Of a stretch of 64,000 bases of DNA, positions 52,164 to 60,980 are shown in pieces; position 1 is the first letter of the stretch; every line of letters begins with the position of its first letter. The stretch is from assembly GCF_000420025.1 (NCBI RefSeq), contig NZ_ATUD01000003.1:186001-250000 (forward strand). The letters are read 5' to 3'. Under the pieces are notes generated by a model. The model was not told the DNA's origin and made no database searches. It saw only the letters and a program-made list of their open reading frames with translations. Position numbers and translations under genes: made by a program. The stretch is from Patulibacter americanus DSM 16676. GTDB taxonomy: Bacteria > Actinomycetota > Thermoleophilia > Solirubrobacterales > Solirubrobacteraceae.

Positions 52164-52817
52164 TCAGGACGGCACGGCGGTCGGGGCGGGCTCCCGCGCC
52201 GGGCCGGATCCCGGGGGCGGCGGTGCCCCGCCCTGCGGGGTCTCCGGCACGGTCATCAGCGGCAGGAAGAACGCCACGAGCGGCCCGATCGTCACCGCGT
52301 AGACGACCGTCCCCGGCCCGACGTCGCCGCCGAGCAGCCAGCCGCCCGCGAGCACCGTCAGCTCGATGCCGGTGCGGATCGGCCCGATGCGTCCGCCCGT
52401 GCGGCGCGCCAGCCCGGTCATCAGCCCGTCGCGCGGGCCCGGGCCCAGCCGGGCGCCGATGTACGCGCCGCCGGCCACGCCGTTGAGGACCAGCCCCGCC
52501 GCGAAGACGGGAATCCGCAGCGCCAGGTCGTGCAGCTCGGGCATGAGCGCCAGCCCCGCGTCCGCCGCCAGGCCGACGACGACCACGTTGGCGACGGTGC
52601 CGACGCCCGGCCGCTCCCGCAGCGGGATCCAGAGCAGGAGGACGACGACACCGGTGGCGATCGTCACCGTGCCGAAGCTCCAGCCGATGCGGTCCGCAGC
52701 GCCCTGGTGGAAGACGTCCCACGGGTCGAGGCCGACGGCCGCGCGGTACATCACCGCGAGGGAGAGGCCGTAGAGGATCAGGCCGGCGAAGAGCTGCGCC
52801 AGGCGCCGCGGAAGCAT
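52164..52817 (-). CDS. YczE/YitT-like integral membrane protein
   Basis: 217 residues with five or six membrane helices. LFAGLILYGLSLAVMYRAAVGLDPWDVFHQGAADRIGWSFGTVTIATGVVVLLLW and the later RLGPGPRDGLMTGLARRTG...IRTGIELTVLAGGWLLGGDVGPGTVVYAVTIGPLVAFFLPL match the YczE/YyaS family, whose role is unknown apart from an effect on surfactin production in Bacillus. The C-terminal 25 residues are a Pro/Gly tail. It is divergent from the HipA_2 gene. Confidence 0.88.
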   Translation of the reverse strand: MLPRRLAQLFAGLILYGLSLAVMYRAAVGLDPWDVFHQGAADRIGWSFGTVTIATGVVVLLLWIPLRERPGVGTVANVVVVGLAADAGLALMPELHDLALRIPVFAAGLVLNGVAGGAYIGARLGPGPRDGLMTGLARRTGGRIGPIRTGIELTVLAGGWLLGGDVGPGTVVYAVTIGPLVAFFLPLMTVPETPQGGAPPPPGSGPAREPAPTAVPS

Positions 52818-52922
52818 CCGGCCACGATCGCATTCCGCGCCCAGGGCGACCAGAGCCGGTTGCGCACGGGTGGCCTGTCCTCGGCGCGGTCGCCGGAGGG
52901 GCCCGCCGGATACGCTGCGCCG

Positions 52923-53690
52923 GTGCGCACGGTCCACGCCACCCGCTACGTCGCGCCGCTGCGCGAGGGCGGATCCGTCCCCGCCCTGGTCGAGGCGGAC
53001 GACGACGGGCTCTACGTCGTCAAGCTCTCCGGCGCCGCGCAGGGCACGAAGGTGCTCGTGGCGGAGATCGTCGTCGGCGAGCTCGTCCGCACCCTGGCGA
53101 TGGAGGAGCCGCACCTGGACCTGCTGCTCCCGGAGCTCGCGTTCGTGGAGCTCCCGATCGAGCTCTCGCAGGCCGAACCGGACCCCGAGATCCAGGAACA
53201 CGTCGCCGCCAGCGCCGGGCTGAACGTCGGCCTGGACTTCCTGCCGCGCGCGCTGCCCTACACGCCGGCCGCCGGACCGCAGCCGCCGGCCGACCTCGCC
53301 GCGGCGATCGTGTGGCTCGACGCCTTCGTCGAGAACGTCGACCGCACGCCGCGCAACCCGAACCTCCTGACCTGGCACGGCCGGCTGTGGCTCATCGACA
53401 ACGGCGCGTCCCTCTACCGCCAGCACGCGGGCCTCGACCCCGCCCGCGCGAAGGGGCGCTTCGCCGCGATCCGCGACCACGTGCTGCTGCCGCGGGCGAG
53501 CTCGATCGAGGCCGCGGACGCGCGGCTGGCCCGGCACGTGACGGAGGACCTGCTGCGGGCCATCGTCTCCGAGGTGCCCGAGCAGTGGCTGGGGGAGGGC
53601 GGGCCCGAGCTCGTCGTCCAGGACCTCCTGGCCCGCATCACCGGGCCGCGCGCCTGGGTGGAGGAGGCCGAGCGTGCCCGCACCGCGTGA
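52923..53690 (+). CDS. HipA-like kinase-fold protein (HipA_2 family)
   Basis: 255 residues. ALVEADDDGLYVVKLSGAAQGTKVLVAEIVVGELVRTL corresponds to the N-lobe with the ATP-binding lysine; WLDAFVENVDRTPRNPNLLTWHGRLWLIDNGASLY contains the kinase-like N-x-D-R-x-x-x-N-x-N-L catalytic stretch and the I-D-N-G metal site. These small HipA-like proteins are regularly encoded beside DUF3037 proteins, as here. They lack the large N-terminal domain of the HipA toxin, and no HipB-like antitoxin is present. GTG 52923 follows TACGCT by six bases. Confidence 0.85.
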   Translation: MRTVHATRYVAPLREGGSVPALVEADDDGLYVVKLSGAAQGTKVLVAEIVVGELVRTLAMEEPHLDLLLPELAFVELPIELSQAEPDPEIQEHVAASAGLNVGLDFLPRALPYTPAAGPQPPADLAAAIVWLDAFVENVDRTPRNPNLLTWHGRLWLIDNGASLYRQHAGLDPARAKGRFAAIRDHVLLPRASSIEAADARLARHVTEDLLRAIVSEVPEQWLGEGGPELVVQDLLARITGPRAWVEEAERARTA

Positions 53691-54138
53691 CGCCCGGGGC
53701 GCCGACCCCGAGGCGCGCGCCGAGCGCGGCCCGTCCACGGAGACCCACGGCACCCCCGAGATCTTCCAGTACGCCGTGCTGCGCGTGGTCCCGTCCGTCG
53801 AGCGCGGCGAGGGGCTGAACGTCGGCGTCGTCCTGCACGCCCGGCGCCACCGCTTCCTGGACCTCGGGCTGCACGTCGACGAGGAGCGCCTGCGGTCCCT
53901 GGACCCGGCGCTGGACCTCGACGCGCTGGGCGACCACCTCCACGGTCTCGCGCGGGTCGCCCGCGGCGAGGCGGACGCGGGCGCGATCGCGGCGATGCCG
54001 CGCTCGGACCGCTTCGGCTGGCTCGCGGCCCCCTCGAACACGATCGTGCAGCCCTCGCCGGTCCACACCGGGATCTGCGAGGACCCCGTCGCCGCGCTGG
54101 GGCGGCTCGTGGCGCGCCTCGTCGCCCCGCCGCGGTGA
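53674..54138 (+). CDS. DUF3037-family protein, partner of the HipA-like protein
   Basis: 154 residues. After a disordered ~28-residue start comes FQYAVLRVVPSVERGEGLNVGVVLHARRHRFLDLGLHVDEERLRSLDP, the DUF3037 core. The gene overlaps the HipA-like gene by 17 bp, the tight linkage seen for this pair in many genomes. The biochemical role of the pair is not known. The start GTG 53674 could be later, since the first 25 residues are low-complexity. Confidence 0.85.
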   Translation: MPAPRDARGADPEARAERGPSTETHGTPEIFQYAVLRVVPSVERGEGLNVGVVLHARRHRFLDLGLHVDEERLRSLDPALDLDALGDHLHGLARVARGEADAGAIAAMPRSDRFGWLAAPSNTIVQPSPVHTGICEDPVAALGRLVARLVAPPR

Positions 54139-54173
54139 GGCGGCGGCGCGGGTCTCCGGGATACCCTGCCCGG

Positions 54174-54752
54174 ATGCTCTCCCCGCGCAGGCTCATCCCC
54201 GTCCCCCTCGTGCTGCTCGCGCTGGCCGGCGCGGGCTGCGGCGAGGAGCGGACGGCGAAGGACGTGAAGGACGGCGGCGCCGAGTCCGCCGCGACGGAGT
54301 CCGCGGGCGGCGGCGCGTCGTCGGCCAGCGTCGACGCCCTCGCCGCCGCGGTGGGGAAGGACGTCTCGAAGGCCCCCACGATCCCCGCCACGAAGGGCGA
54401 GGCTCCGGCCGACCTCGTGCAGAAGGACGTCGTGGTCGGCGACGGCGAGGCCGCGAAGCTCGGCGACACCGTCGACGTGCGCTACACCCTGGCCGTCTGG
54501 GGCGGCGAGAAGGTCGAGAGCTCGTGGGACAGCACGCCGAACAACGTGGCGTTCCCGCTCGAGAAGGGCGGCCTGATCGACGGCTGGATCAACGGCGTCC
54601 CGGGCATGAAGCCGGGCGGCCGCCGCGTGCTCGTCGTCCCCGCCGAGCAGGGCTACGGCGACCAGGGCACGCCGAACGGCTCCGTGCCGCCCGGCGCGAC
54701 GCTCGTCTTCGTCATCGACCTGGTGAAGGCGACCCCGAAGCCCCAGGGGTGA
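54174..54752 (+). CDS. FKBP-type peptidyl-prolyl isomerase lipoprotein
   Basis: 192 residues. Lipoprotein signal (LVLLALAGAGC) and a ~65-residue flexible linker, then an FKBP domain: VVGDGEAAKLGDTVDVRYTLAVWGGEKVESSWDS, VAFPLEKGGLIDGWINGVPGMKPGGRRVLVVPAEQGYGDQG, IPPGATLVFVIDLVK-type end (VPPGATLVFVIDLVKATP). It should act as a surface-tethered foldase for exported proteins. ATG 54174 follows TACCCT by six bases. Confidence 0.92.
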   Translation: MLSPRRLIPVPLVLLALAGAGCGEERTAKDVKDGGAESAATESAGGGASSASVDALAAAVGKDVSKAPTIPATKGEAPADLVQKDVVVGDGEAAKLGDTVDVRYTLAVWGGEKVESSWDSTPNNVAFPLEKGGLIDGWINGVPGMKPGGRRVLVVPAEQGYGDQGTPNGSVPPGATLVFVIDLVKATPKPQG

Positions 54753-54789
54753 TCGACCCCGAGGGCTGATCGGCCCCCGGGGTCGATCA
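54750..54789. terminator. Hairpin after the FKBP gene
   Basis: TGATCGACCCC / GGGGTCGATCA, 11-bp perfect arms with an 18-nt GC-rich loop, overlapping the FKBP stop codon. Confidence 0.65.
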
Positions 54790-54935
54790 GCTCCCCGGGG
54801 CCAGCCGAGGCGGCAGCGAGCCGCAGCCGGGCTGGGCCCCGGCGGCACCGGACCCGCGCCGGTGCCCGATCTCGGCCGGGGTCGGGCGCGGCGACGGGGG
54901 CACCCTCGAGGGGCGCCCCGGCCGCCCGAGGCGGG

Positions 54936-55385
54936 TCAGCCCTTCGCGACCCGTGCGGCCAGCTCGGCCGGCCGCTTGCTCACGAGGCGCTCGCGGATCT
55001 TGTCCTCGACGGGCCCGCGGACGAGCATCGCCAGCATGCGGCCCGGATCGACCTCGATCTCGTAGGTCGCGCGCGTGCGGCCGTTGCCGAGGTCCTCGAG
55101 GGTCCAGGAGCCGTCGAGCTTCTTCACGTCGCCCTTCTCCACCTTCCAGGACAGGCGCGTCGGCGCCTGCCGGGCGAAGCGGGTGGTCACCGTGAGCTCC
55201 TTGACCTTCGCGTCGGCCGTGACGTCGGCGAGGACGACCTGGCCCTCCGCGTCGCGCTCCTTCGCGGTCACGGAGACGATGCCGTCCTGCCACTGGTCGA
55301 TCGTCTCGATGTCGGTCAGCGTCGCCCACACCCTTTCGATCGGGGCGTCGATCTCGCCGCTCGCGGATCCACCAAGTCCTGACAC
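54936..55385 (-). CDS. SRPBCC-family (polyketide cyclase/START-like) protein
   Basis: 149 residues with the helix-grip fold pattern: [30 protein letters not shown] at the start, alternating strands ([42 protein letters not shown]) and a long C-terminal helix with [24 protein letters not shown]. These proteins bind hydrophobic ligands or lipids; no ligand can be named. GTG 55385 has GGAAGG about nine bases upstream. Divergent from folE. Confidence 0.9.
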   Translation of the reverse strand: MSGLGGSASGEIDAPIERVWATLTDIETIDQWQDGIVSVTAKERDAEGQVVLADVTADAKVKELTVTTRFARQAPTRLSWKVEKGDVKKLDGSWTLEDLGNGRTRATYEIEVDPGRMLAMLVRGPVEDKIRERLVSKRPAELAARVAKG

Positions 55386-55518
55386 GTGCTGCCCTTCCGT
55401 CGGGGTTCGCCGGCCCCGGCCGCTGCGGCCGGGGCGAGCACCTGCGCGGCACGGTACCCGAGAAGGTCGCTCCGCTCCCGCCGGGGGCGCGGCTCCGTGC
55501 CCGCTACGCTCACCGGCG

Positions 55519-56142
55519 ATGAGTGAGGACCTGCCGACGGTGACCGACCGCGACGAGACGGGCCACGGCGCCGAGCGCCCGGCGCGGGTCGCCCGGAAGG
55601 TCGACGTGGCCGGCGTCGAGGCCGCGACCCGCGACCTGCTGGCCGCGCTGGGTCAGGCCCCCGACGCCCCGGGCACCGCCGACACGCCCAAGCGGGTGGC
55701 CAAGGCGTGGGCCGAGATGCTGCAGCCCGAGCCCTTCGAGGCCACGACGTTCGTCAACGATGCCGCCTACGACGAGCTCGTCGTCGTGAAGGACATCCCG
55801 TTCTGGTCGCTCTGCGAGCACCACCTGCTGCCCTTCCACGGCATCGCGCACGTCGCGTACCTGCCGGGCGAGCGGATCGTCGGGCTCTCCAAGCTCGCGC
55901 GCATCGTCGACACCTACTCGCGCGACCTGCAGGTGCAGGAGCGCCTGACCGCGCAGATCGCCGATTGGCTGACCGAGACGCTGCAGCCCAAGGGCGTCGG
56001 CGTGGTGCTCGAGGCCGAGCACCTCTGCATGGTCATGCGCGGGGTCAAGAAGTCCGGCACCCGCACGAAGACCTCGGCCCTGCGCGGCACGCTGCGGACG
56101 GACGCCCGCACGCGCGCCGAGTTCCTCGACCTCGTGCGCTGA
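55519..56142 (+). CDS. folE: GTP cyclohydrolase I
   Basis: First enzyme of tetrahydrofolate synthesis. 207 residues with zinc/catalytic motifs [36 protein letters not shown] and [27 protein letters not shown]; the N-terminal ~35 residues are variable. Complete type IA enzyme. ATG 55519 follows TACGCT by eight bases. It is not accompanied by folP/folB/folK. Confidence 0.97.
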   Translation: MSEDLPTVTDRDETGHGAERPARVARKVDVAGVEAATRDLLAALGQAPDAPGTADTPKRVAKAWAEMLQPEPFEATTFVNDAAYDELVVVKDIPFWSLCEHHLLPFHGIAHVAYLPGERIVGLSKLARIVDTYSRDLQVQERLTAQIADWLTETLQPKGVGVVLEAEHLCMVMRGVKKSGTRTKTSALRGTLRTDARTRAEFLDLVR

Positions 56143-56218
56143 GGCGCGACGACGCCCGGCCCTCGCGTGATCGGGCCCGGGCAGCGACGCCTCGCCTCGG
56201 GGCGCCGCCGGGCCGGGG

Positions 56219-57088
56219 TCAGGCGGTGACGGCCTGCAGCGCCGCGCGGAACGTGTCCTCGATCGGCGTCGTCGGGCGGCCGATGAGGCGCGCGAGGTCG
56301 CCGGAGTCGTTGCGCAGCTCGCCGCGGTCGATACCCCGGTCGGAGTCGGCCAGGATCGTGGCCATCGCGGCCGGGACCCCGGCGCCGGCGAGCACGCCGT
56401 CGAACTCGGCCTCGGGGAGCTGCCGGTAGGCGACCGGCTTGCCGGCGAGGTCCGCGACGATGGCCGCCAGCTCGCGCAGCGTGACCTCGCGGTCGCCGGC
56501 CAGCTCGTAGGCGCGGCCCTCGTGGCCCTCGCCCGTCAGGACGGCGCCCGCCGCGGCGGCGTAGTCGGCGCGGGCGGCCGGGGCGACCTTGCCGTCCGAG
56601 GCGGCCCCGAGGAGCGCGCCGTGCTCGAGCGTGGGGGCGAGGGACGCGGTGTAGTTCTCCGTGTACCAGCCGTTGCGCAGGAACACGAAGGGCAGGCCGG
56701 AGGCGCGGATGTGCGCCTCCGTCTCCTGGTGCTCGCCGGCGAGCTTCATCGCCGTCGCGTCCGCGTTGAGGATGCTCGTGTAGGCGAGGAGCGAGACGCC
56801 GGCCTGCACCGCGGCGTCGACCACGGCGGCGTGGTCGGACGCCCGCTCGCCGACGACGTTCGACGAGACGAGGAGCAGGCGGTCGGTGCCGGCGAGCGCC
56901 GTGCGCAGCGTGTCGGGGCGCTTGTAGTCCGCCTCGCGGACCTGCACCCCGCGCTCGGCCAGGTCGGCGGCGTTGGCAGGGGTGCGGACGGCCGCGACGA
57001 TCTCGCCCGGGGCCACGCCGCGGTCGAGGAGGTTCAGGACGGCGAGGCGGCCGAGGTGGCCCGTGGCGCCGGTGACGGTGATGGTCAT
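56219..57088 (-). CDS. NmrA-like NAD(P)H-binding oxidoreductase (QOR2/YtfG type)
   Basis: 289 residues of the atypical short-chain dehydrogenase group. MTITVTGATGHLGRLAVLNLL is the nucleotide-binding start; LLLVSSNVVGERASDHAAVVDAAVQAGVSLLAYTSI and FLRNGWYTENYTASL match the QOR2 quinone-reductase branch. ATG 57088 has GGAG about nine bases upstream. It is divergent from an HxlR gene, the same pairing as ytfG-ytfH/qorR, so quinone or electrophile detoxification is likely. Confidence 0.9.
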   Translation of the reverse strand: MTITVTGATGHLGRLAVLNLLDRGVAPGEIVAAVRTPANAADLAERGVQVREADYKRPDTLRTALAGTDRLLLVSSNVVGERASDHAAVVDAAVQAGVSLLAYTSILNADATAMKLAGEHQETEAHIRASGLPFVFLRNGWYTENYTASLAPTLEHGALLGAASDGKVAPAARADYAAAAGAVLTGEGHEGRAYELAGDREVTLRELAAIVADLAGKPVAYRQLPEAEFDGVLAGAGVPAAMATILADSDRGIDRGELRNDSGDLARLIGRPTTPIEDTFRAALQAVTA

Positions 57089-57155
57089 GGGGGTGCTCCG
57101 TGGTGGTGGTTCGCGGCGCCCCTGGGGCGTCGTCCGACGACCGACTCTACACAAA

Positions 57156-57166
57156 CTTTTCGAAAG
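57156..57166. promoter_or_regulatory. Candidate HxlR operator (CTTTTCGAAAG)
   Basis: TTTCGAAA (57158-57165) is a perfect palindrome in an unusually AT-rich spot of the NmrA-HxlR gap. AT-rich palindromes between divergent HxlR and oxidoreductase genes are typical operators. Confidence 0.45.
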
Positions 57167-57225
57167 CGCATCCGGAACGGAAAGTGCGGTCGGTTGGCGT
57201 CGTACGGGCGCGCTACGCTGCAGGG

Positions 57226-57675
57226 GTGAGCACGAGTCCCGAGAGTGCCGTGGAACCCGAGTCCGCGGAGGTCGCCGGCGACGTCCCGGTCGGCGGGGCC
57301 GAGCAGGCGTTCGTCGTCGACGTCTTCGCCCGCGGCTGCACGTCCCGTACGGTCCTCCAGCACGTGACGGGCCGCTGGGGCGTCCTCGCCCTCGTGGGGC
57401 TCGCCGCCGGTCCCGTGCGCTTCAACGCGCTGCGCCGCCGCATCGACGGGGTGAGCGAGAAGATGCTCGCCCAGACCCTGCAAGCCCTCGAGCGCGACGG
57501 GTTCGTGCTGCGCGACGTGCAGGCCTCGATCCCGCCGCGCGTGGAGTACCGCCTGACCCCGTTGGGCGAGCGCACCGCGGAGCGGCTGGGCGGCCTGGTC
57601 GAGCTGCTCGAGGACTCCATGGGCGAGGTCGAGGCCGCGCAGGCGGCCTACGACGCCGGTCGCGGCGGGGCCTGA
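57226..57675 (+). CDS. HxlR-family regulator of the divergent NmrA-like gene
   Basis: 149 residues. Winged-helix core RTVLQHVTGRWGVLALVGLAAGPVRFNALRRRIDGVSEKMLAQTLQALERDGFVLRDV, wing VEYRLTPLGERTAERL. A cysteine just ahead of the core (FARGCTSRTVL) sits where HypR/YodB/QorR-type members have their redox-sensing Cys, so thiol-based sensing of quinones or oxidants is plausible. GTG 57226 follows TACGCT by six bases. Confidence 0.92.
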   Translation: MSTSPESAVEPESAEVAGDVPVGGAEQAFVVDVFARGCTSRTVLQHVTGRWGVLALVGLAAGPVRFNALRRRIDGVSEKMLAQTLQALERDGFVLRDVQASIPPRVEYRLTPLGERTAERLGGLVELLEDSMGEVEAAQAAYDAGRGGA

Positions 57676-57758
57676 GCCGCCGCCGGGCGAGGCCGTCGGC
57701 GTGGCGCCGCGGCGGCAGCGTGCGCGCTCGGCGACTCTTCGCTACCCTTCTGCGTCCC

Positions 57759-57830
<72 letters not shown>

Positions 57831-57837
57831 CTGGCAG

Positions 57838-57870
57838 AAGGCCTCCGCAACGCGGAGGCCTTCGTCGTTG
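57838..57870 (+). terminator. Hairpin terminator of tRNA-Thr
   Basis: AAGGCCTCCGC / GCGGAGGCCTT with a 3-nt loop (57838-57862), then CGTCGTTGG, close to the shared tail. Confidence 0.8.
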
Positions 57871-57907
57871 GGGGCGATCCGTCCGCAGCGGCGCCCTGAA
57901 GGGCATG

Positions 57908-57973
57908 GAGTCGCCGCGCATCCTGCCCGGGCGGCAGGCCGAACTGCCGCCGGTACTCGCGGCTGAACTGCGA
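57908..57973 (-). pseudogene. C-terminal scrap of an AraC-family regulator
   Basis: The minus strand encodes SQFSREYRRQFGLPPGQDAR, the very characteristic second HTH helix and end of AraC/XylS proteins (usual form SPSQFSREYRR-FG-PP). The residues before it (GIHHVRT in place of a GY-x-SP-x helix) do not match and no DNA-binding first helix or sensor domain is found, so only a fragment of about 20-25 codons remains. A plus-strand frame over the same bases (57905-58078) is taken as its shadow. Confidence 0.5.
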
Positions 57974-58131
57974 GGTGCGGACGTGGTGGATGCCGTGTGG
58001 CGCGCGGCGGACGACGAGACGGGCCAGCTCCGGTTCCCCGCCGGCCCTGACGCCATCGCCATGGCGCAGTACCGGTAGGGGCCTCGGCCGGCCCCGCGGC
58101 ACATCCCCTCGCTCTCGCTCGTGCGGCCGCT

Positions 58132-60840
58132 CTACCGGCGCGACACCCGGACGGTACGGCTCGTCACGAGCGCCTTGCCGCCGGACGCGCGGCGGAAGGT
58201 GACGCGGACGGTGAGCGTCGCCCGACGCTGGCCGCGCAGGGCGCGGCGCCCGGCCGCGGTGGGCTTGAGCGTGATGGTGGCCCGCCCCGCCGCGGCGAAC
58301 CGGCGCGTCCCTCGCGCGACCACGACCGTGCGCACCGGCTTGCCGTTGCGACGCACCCGCAGGAGCACCTGCTCGGTGTAGGTGCCCGCCTGGTCCACCG
58401 TCACCGTGCGGCGAGCGCCCCTGCCCAGGAGCCTGCCCAGTCCGAGGCGGCGCAGGGTCGCGGCGGCCGCGTTGCGCTGCGCGCGCAGCGCGGCGACCGT
58501 TCGGCCGTACGACGGCTTGGCCGGGGTGACCGGCTTCGGGCCGGGCCCCGGGACCGGGGGCTGCGGGTTCGGGACGGGCGGGGGCGTCGGGCCGCCGCCC
58601 GCGGGCTTCTCGCCTACCGTCGTGATGACGCGGTGGTAGCCGGTCATGTACGGCGCGCGGTCGTCGCGGACCTCGAGGATCGTGTGGATCGTGTCGCCGG
58701 GCTTCGCGTTCTCCGGAACGACGTAGGACGCGTCGAGGGAGGACGCGCCCGCCACCGTCACGTCGCCGTCGTAGGTGCCGGCCTCCCGGTACTGCCACCA
58801 CCGGGCGACGAGGTCGTCACCGTCCGGGTCCGTGGCCGTGCCGGCGAGCCGGACGGTCTGGCCGGGTGCGGCCTCGACGTTCAGCGGGCCGTCCACCCGC
58901 GGCGCGTGGTTCGTCGCCTCGAGGGGATCGACCGTCCACGCGGTGCGCGCCGCGAGGTCGTTCTGGATCGCCTCGGTCCAGCGGGACTGCGGCCAGTGCG
59001 GGCTGTGATCGCTCGTCACCGGCGCGCCGATCGCGTGCACCCCGCGCAGCGGCTCGTCGAGCTCCAGGCCGGAGCCGGGCGACGTCATGGTCTCGTTGGC
59101 GGCGTGCGCGGCCGTGAGTGCGGGCGTGACCGTCAAGCCGGTGCCGCGCGAGAGCACGGCGGTGCCGCCGGCCACGGCCGCCGGGAGCGGCGCGGTGAGC
59201 GTGAGCCCGCTGCCCGAGGCGAAGGGCGTGCCGACGGAGGCCACCGTCGCGGTGAACTGGTCCGCGCCGGTACCGATCGTCAGGACGTCGCCGCTCCTCA
59301 CGGTCGCAGGGGTCAGGCAGTTGGCGAACTCGATGCAGAAGTTCCCCGTCCGGGCGACCCTCAGGACGGTGTCGCCGGCCGCGGCCGGGGCGGCGGCCGT
59401 CGTCTCGAGTCGCGGCGAGCCGACGTCGGTGATGGTCACCGTCTCGCGGTTCTCACCCGTGCCGATCGTCAGCGGCGCGCCCTTGCCGAGCTCCACGGCG
59501 CTGCGGCCCGACGCGATGTACGGCACGTTCGTGCTGCCGGCCGCGGCGGGCTCGGGCAGCCGCATCGGTGCGGAGGACCCCGTGCCGGTGCGGACCATGG
59601 TCCTGGTCTCGGCGGCGGCGCCCGTGCCGACCGTGACCCGGTCGCCGGCGCGGAACGGGATCGAACCGGTGTGCCCGGCCACGTCGACCCAGGTGAACTT
59701 GGCGTCGGTGTCCCCGGCCTTCGCCGCGGCGGCGAGCGTCGCGGTCTCGATGGGCTCCGGCGTGCGGTCGACGGCGCGGTAGCGATCGATGCCGAAGTAG
59801 CGCGGGTCGTCGATCCAGAGCCGGTCCCCGACCTTCAGGAAGCGGCCGCCCCAGCCGCCGTTGGCCGGGTCCTCGAGCTGGCGCAGCCCCGTGGGGATGG
59901 TGTGCAGGAACGCCGGCGTGTCGCCCTCGGAGAACCAGTCGCCGTCCTGGCACATCGCCGCGGGACGGCAGAGGCTGGTGAAGCCGTTGCCGATGACCGG
60001 GTAGTCGCTCATCAGCGGACCGCGCAGGAGGTTCGCCGACACCCAGTCCTTCTGCAGGAGCCTGCGGCCGGCGGGGGCGTTGTAGCCGGGCCAGCTGTAG
60101 GCGAACGCCTCGAACTGGTCGCGGTTGATGATCGTGCGGACGTCCGGCCAGGCCTTCGCGAGGTAGTTCCGGTAGGTGCTGTCCTGGTCCTGGATGATGT
60201 AGACGACGGCCTTGTCGGAGACCTCGCGGTAGATCTCGTCCCACTGCGGGGTGCCGGCGTACTCGTCGCGGATCGACCGCAGCGCCGCCGCGATCGTGTT
60301 GGTCCCGCCCCACGCCTGCAGGTAGACCGGACCGGGCTCGCGGTCGAGCAGGATCTCCTTGATCCACTCCGAGCCCTCCGTGTTCCGGGCCATCTCGGCG
60401 CCGCGCGCGATGTTGCCCTGCTTGATGACGCGCAGCAGCGCCTCCGGACGCGGGTAGTGTCGGTCGTGCTGCAGCAGCCGCGGGTGGGCCTCCCGGTAGC
60501 CGCGGTCGATGAGCTCGGGGATCCAGTCGGTCCCGTGCCAGCTGTTGGCGGGGATCGGCGGGGTGGCGTCCGGATCGCCCGCCCAGTGCCACTGCGAGGC
60601 GGAGCTCACGATGCCCTCGACCTCGAACTCGTTGGCGTAGAGGAGGAAGCGGTGCATCGACGCGATGTCGTCGCCCTCGCCGTCGGTCGTGATGACCACC
60701 CGCGGCGCGTCCTGCGCCGCCAGCGCCGGGCGCGAGCCCAGGGCCAGCAGCGCCGCGGTGAGCAGCAGCAATAGCACCAGCCCTGACGCGCATCTGGCGA
60801 GCAGTGCGTGCCACTTCGAGGACCCTCGGCTTTCCGGCAT
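58132..60840 (-). CDS. Secreted Sde182-like (DUF1593) nucleoside-hydrolase-fold protein with repeat insert and Arg-rich tail
   Basis: 902 residues. Signal peptide to about 41 (LVLLLLLTAALLALGSRPALA). Residues ~45-370 are the nucleoside-hydrolase-like domain of Sde182/DUF1593: RVVITTDGEGDDIASMHRFLLYANEFEVEGIV (Asp cluster), YLQAWGGTNTIAAAL, FSEGDTPAFLHTIPTGL. Residues ~385-600 are an insert with three repeats around an IGTG/VGTG-x6-T motif. Residues ~620-735 are the Sde182_C Ig-like domain (GQTVRLAGTATDPDGDDL, WWQYREAGTYDG). A Pro-rich linker and ~130 arginine-rich beta-type residues end it. Sde182 of Saccharophagus was described as cellulose-binding; the reaction here is unknown. Divergent from two paralogues. 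Confidence 0.87.
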   Translation of the reverse strand: MPESRGSSKWHALLARCASGLVLLLLLTAALLALGSRPALAAQDAPRVVITTDGEGDDIASMHRFLLYANEFEVEGIVSSASQWHWAGDPDATPPIPANSWHGTDWIPELIDRGYREAHPRLLQHDRHYPRPEALLRVIKQGNIARGAEMARNTEGSEWIKEILLDREPGPVYLQAWGGTNTIAAALRSIRDEYAGTPQWDEIYREVSDKAVVYIIQDQDSTYRNYLAKAWPDVRTIINRDQFEAFAYSWPGYNAPAGRRLLQKDWVSANLLRGPLMSDYPVIGNGFTSLCRPAAMCQDGDWFSEGDTPAFLHTIPTGLRQLEDPANGGWGGRFLKVGDRLWIDDPRYFGIDRYRAVDRTPEPIETATLAAAAKAGDTDAKFTWVDVAGHTGSIPFRAGDRVTVGTGAAAETRTMVRTGTGSSAPMRLPEPAAAGSTNVPYIASGRSAVELGKGAPLTIGTGENRETVTITDVGSPRLETTAAAPAAAGDTVLRVARTGNFCIEFANCLTPATVRSGDVLTIGTGADQFTATVASVGTPFASGSGLTLTAPLPAAVAGGTAVLSRGTGLTVTPALTAAHAANETMTSPGSGLELDEPLRGVHAIGAPVTSDHSPHWPQSRWTEAIQNDLAARTAWTVDPLEATNHAPRVDGPLNVEAAPGQTVRLAGTATDPDGDDLVARWWQYREAGTYDGDVTVAGASSLDASYVVPENAKPGDTIHTILEVRDDRAPYMTGYHRVITTVGEKPAGGGPTPPPVPNPQPPVPGPGPKPVTPAKPSYGRTVAALRAQRNAAAATLRRLGLGRLLGRGARRTVTVDQAGTYTEQVLLRVRRNGKPVRTVVVARGTRRFAAAGRATITLKPTAAGRRALRGQRRATLTVRVTFRRASGGKALVTSRTVRVSRR

Positions 60841-60910
60841 CTCTCTCCTGTCCGACCGCTGAGACGTCAGCCAGTCGTCGTGCTGAATATCCAGTCAGGT
60901 GCGAATGGCT

Positions 60911-60948
60911 CTGCATCCAACATATGCAGGATGTGTGCTCTGGGTCAA
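60911..60948 (-). promoter_or_regulatory. Promoter and operator candidate for the 902-residue Sde182-like gene
   Basis: On the minus strand TTGACC (60948-60943), an 18-nt spacer and TATGTT (60924-60919) form a good promoter. The inverted repeat CTGCAT-N7-ATGCAG (60911-60929) covers the -10 box, so a bound repressor would block it. Confidence 0.55.
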
Positions 60949-60980
60949 GTACGGCCCCGTGGCCGGTGTACGCGGAGCCC

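Noticed and set aside
52923-54138. Classical HipBA toxin-antitoxin locus
   Set aside because: The kinase-like protein is the short HipA_2 form and the neighbour is DUF3037, not a HipB-type HTH protein.
57905-58078. Short plus-strand frame after tRNA-Thr
   Set aside because: The opposite strand encodes an AraC-type HTH end over the same bases, which explains the open frame better.
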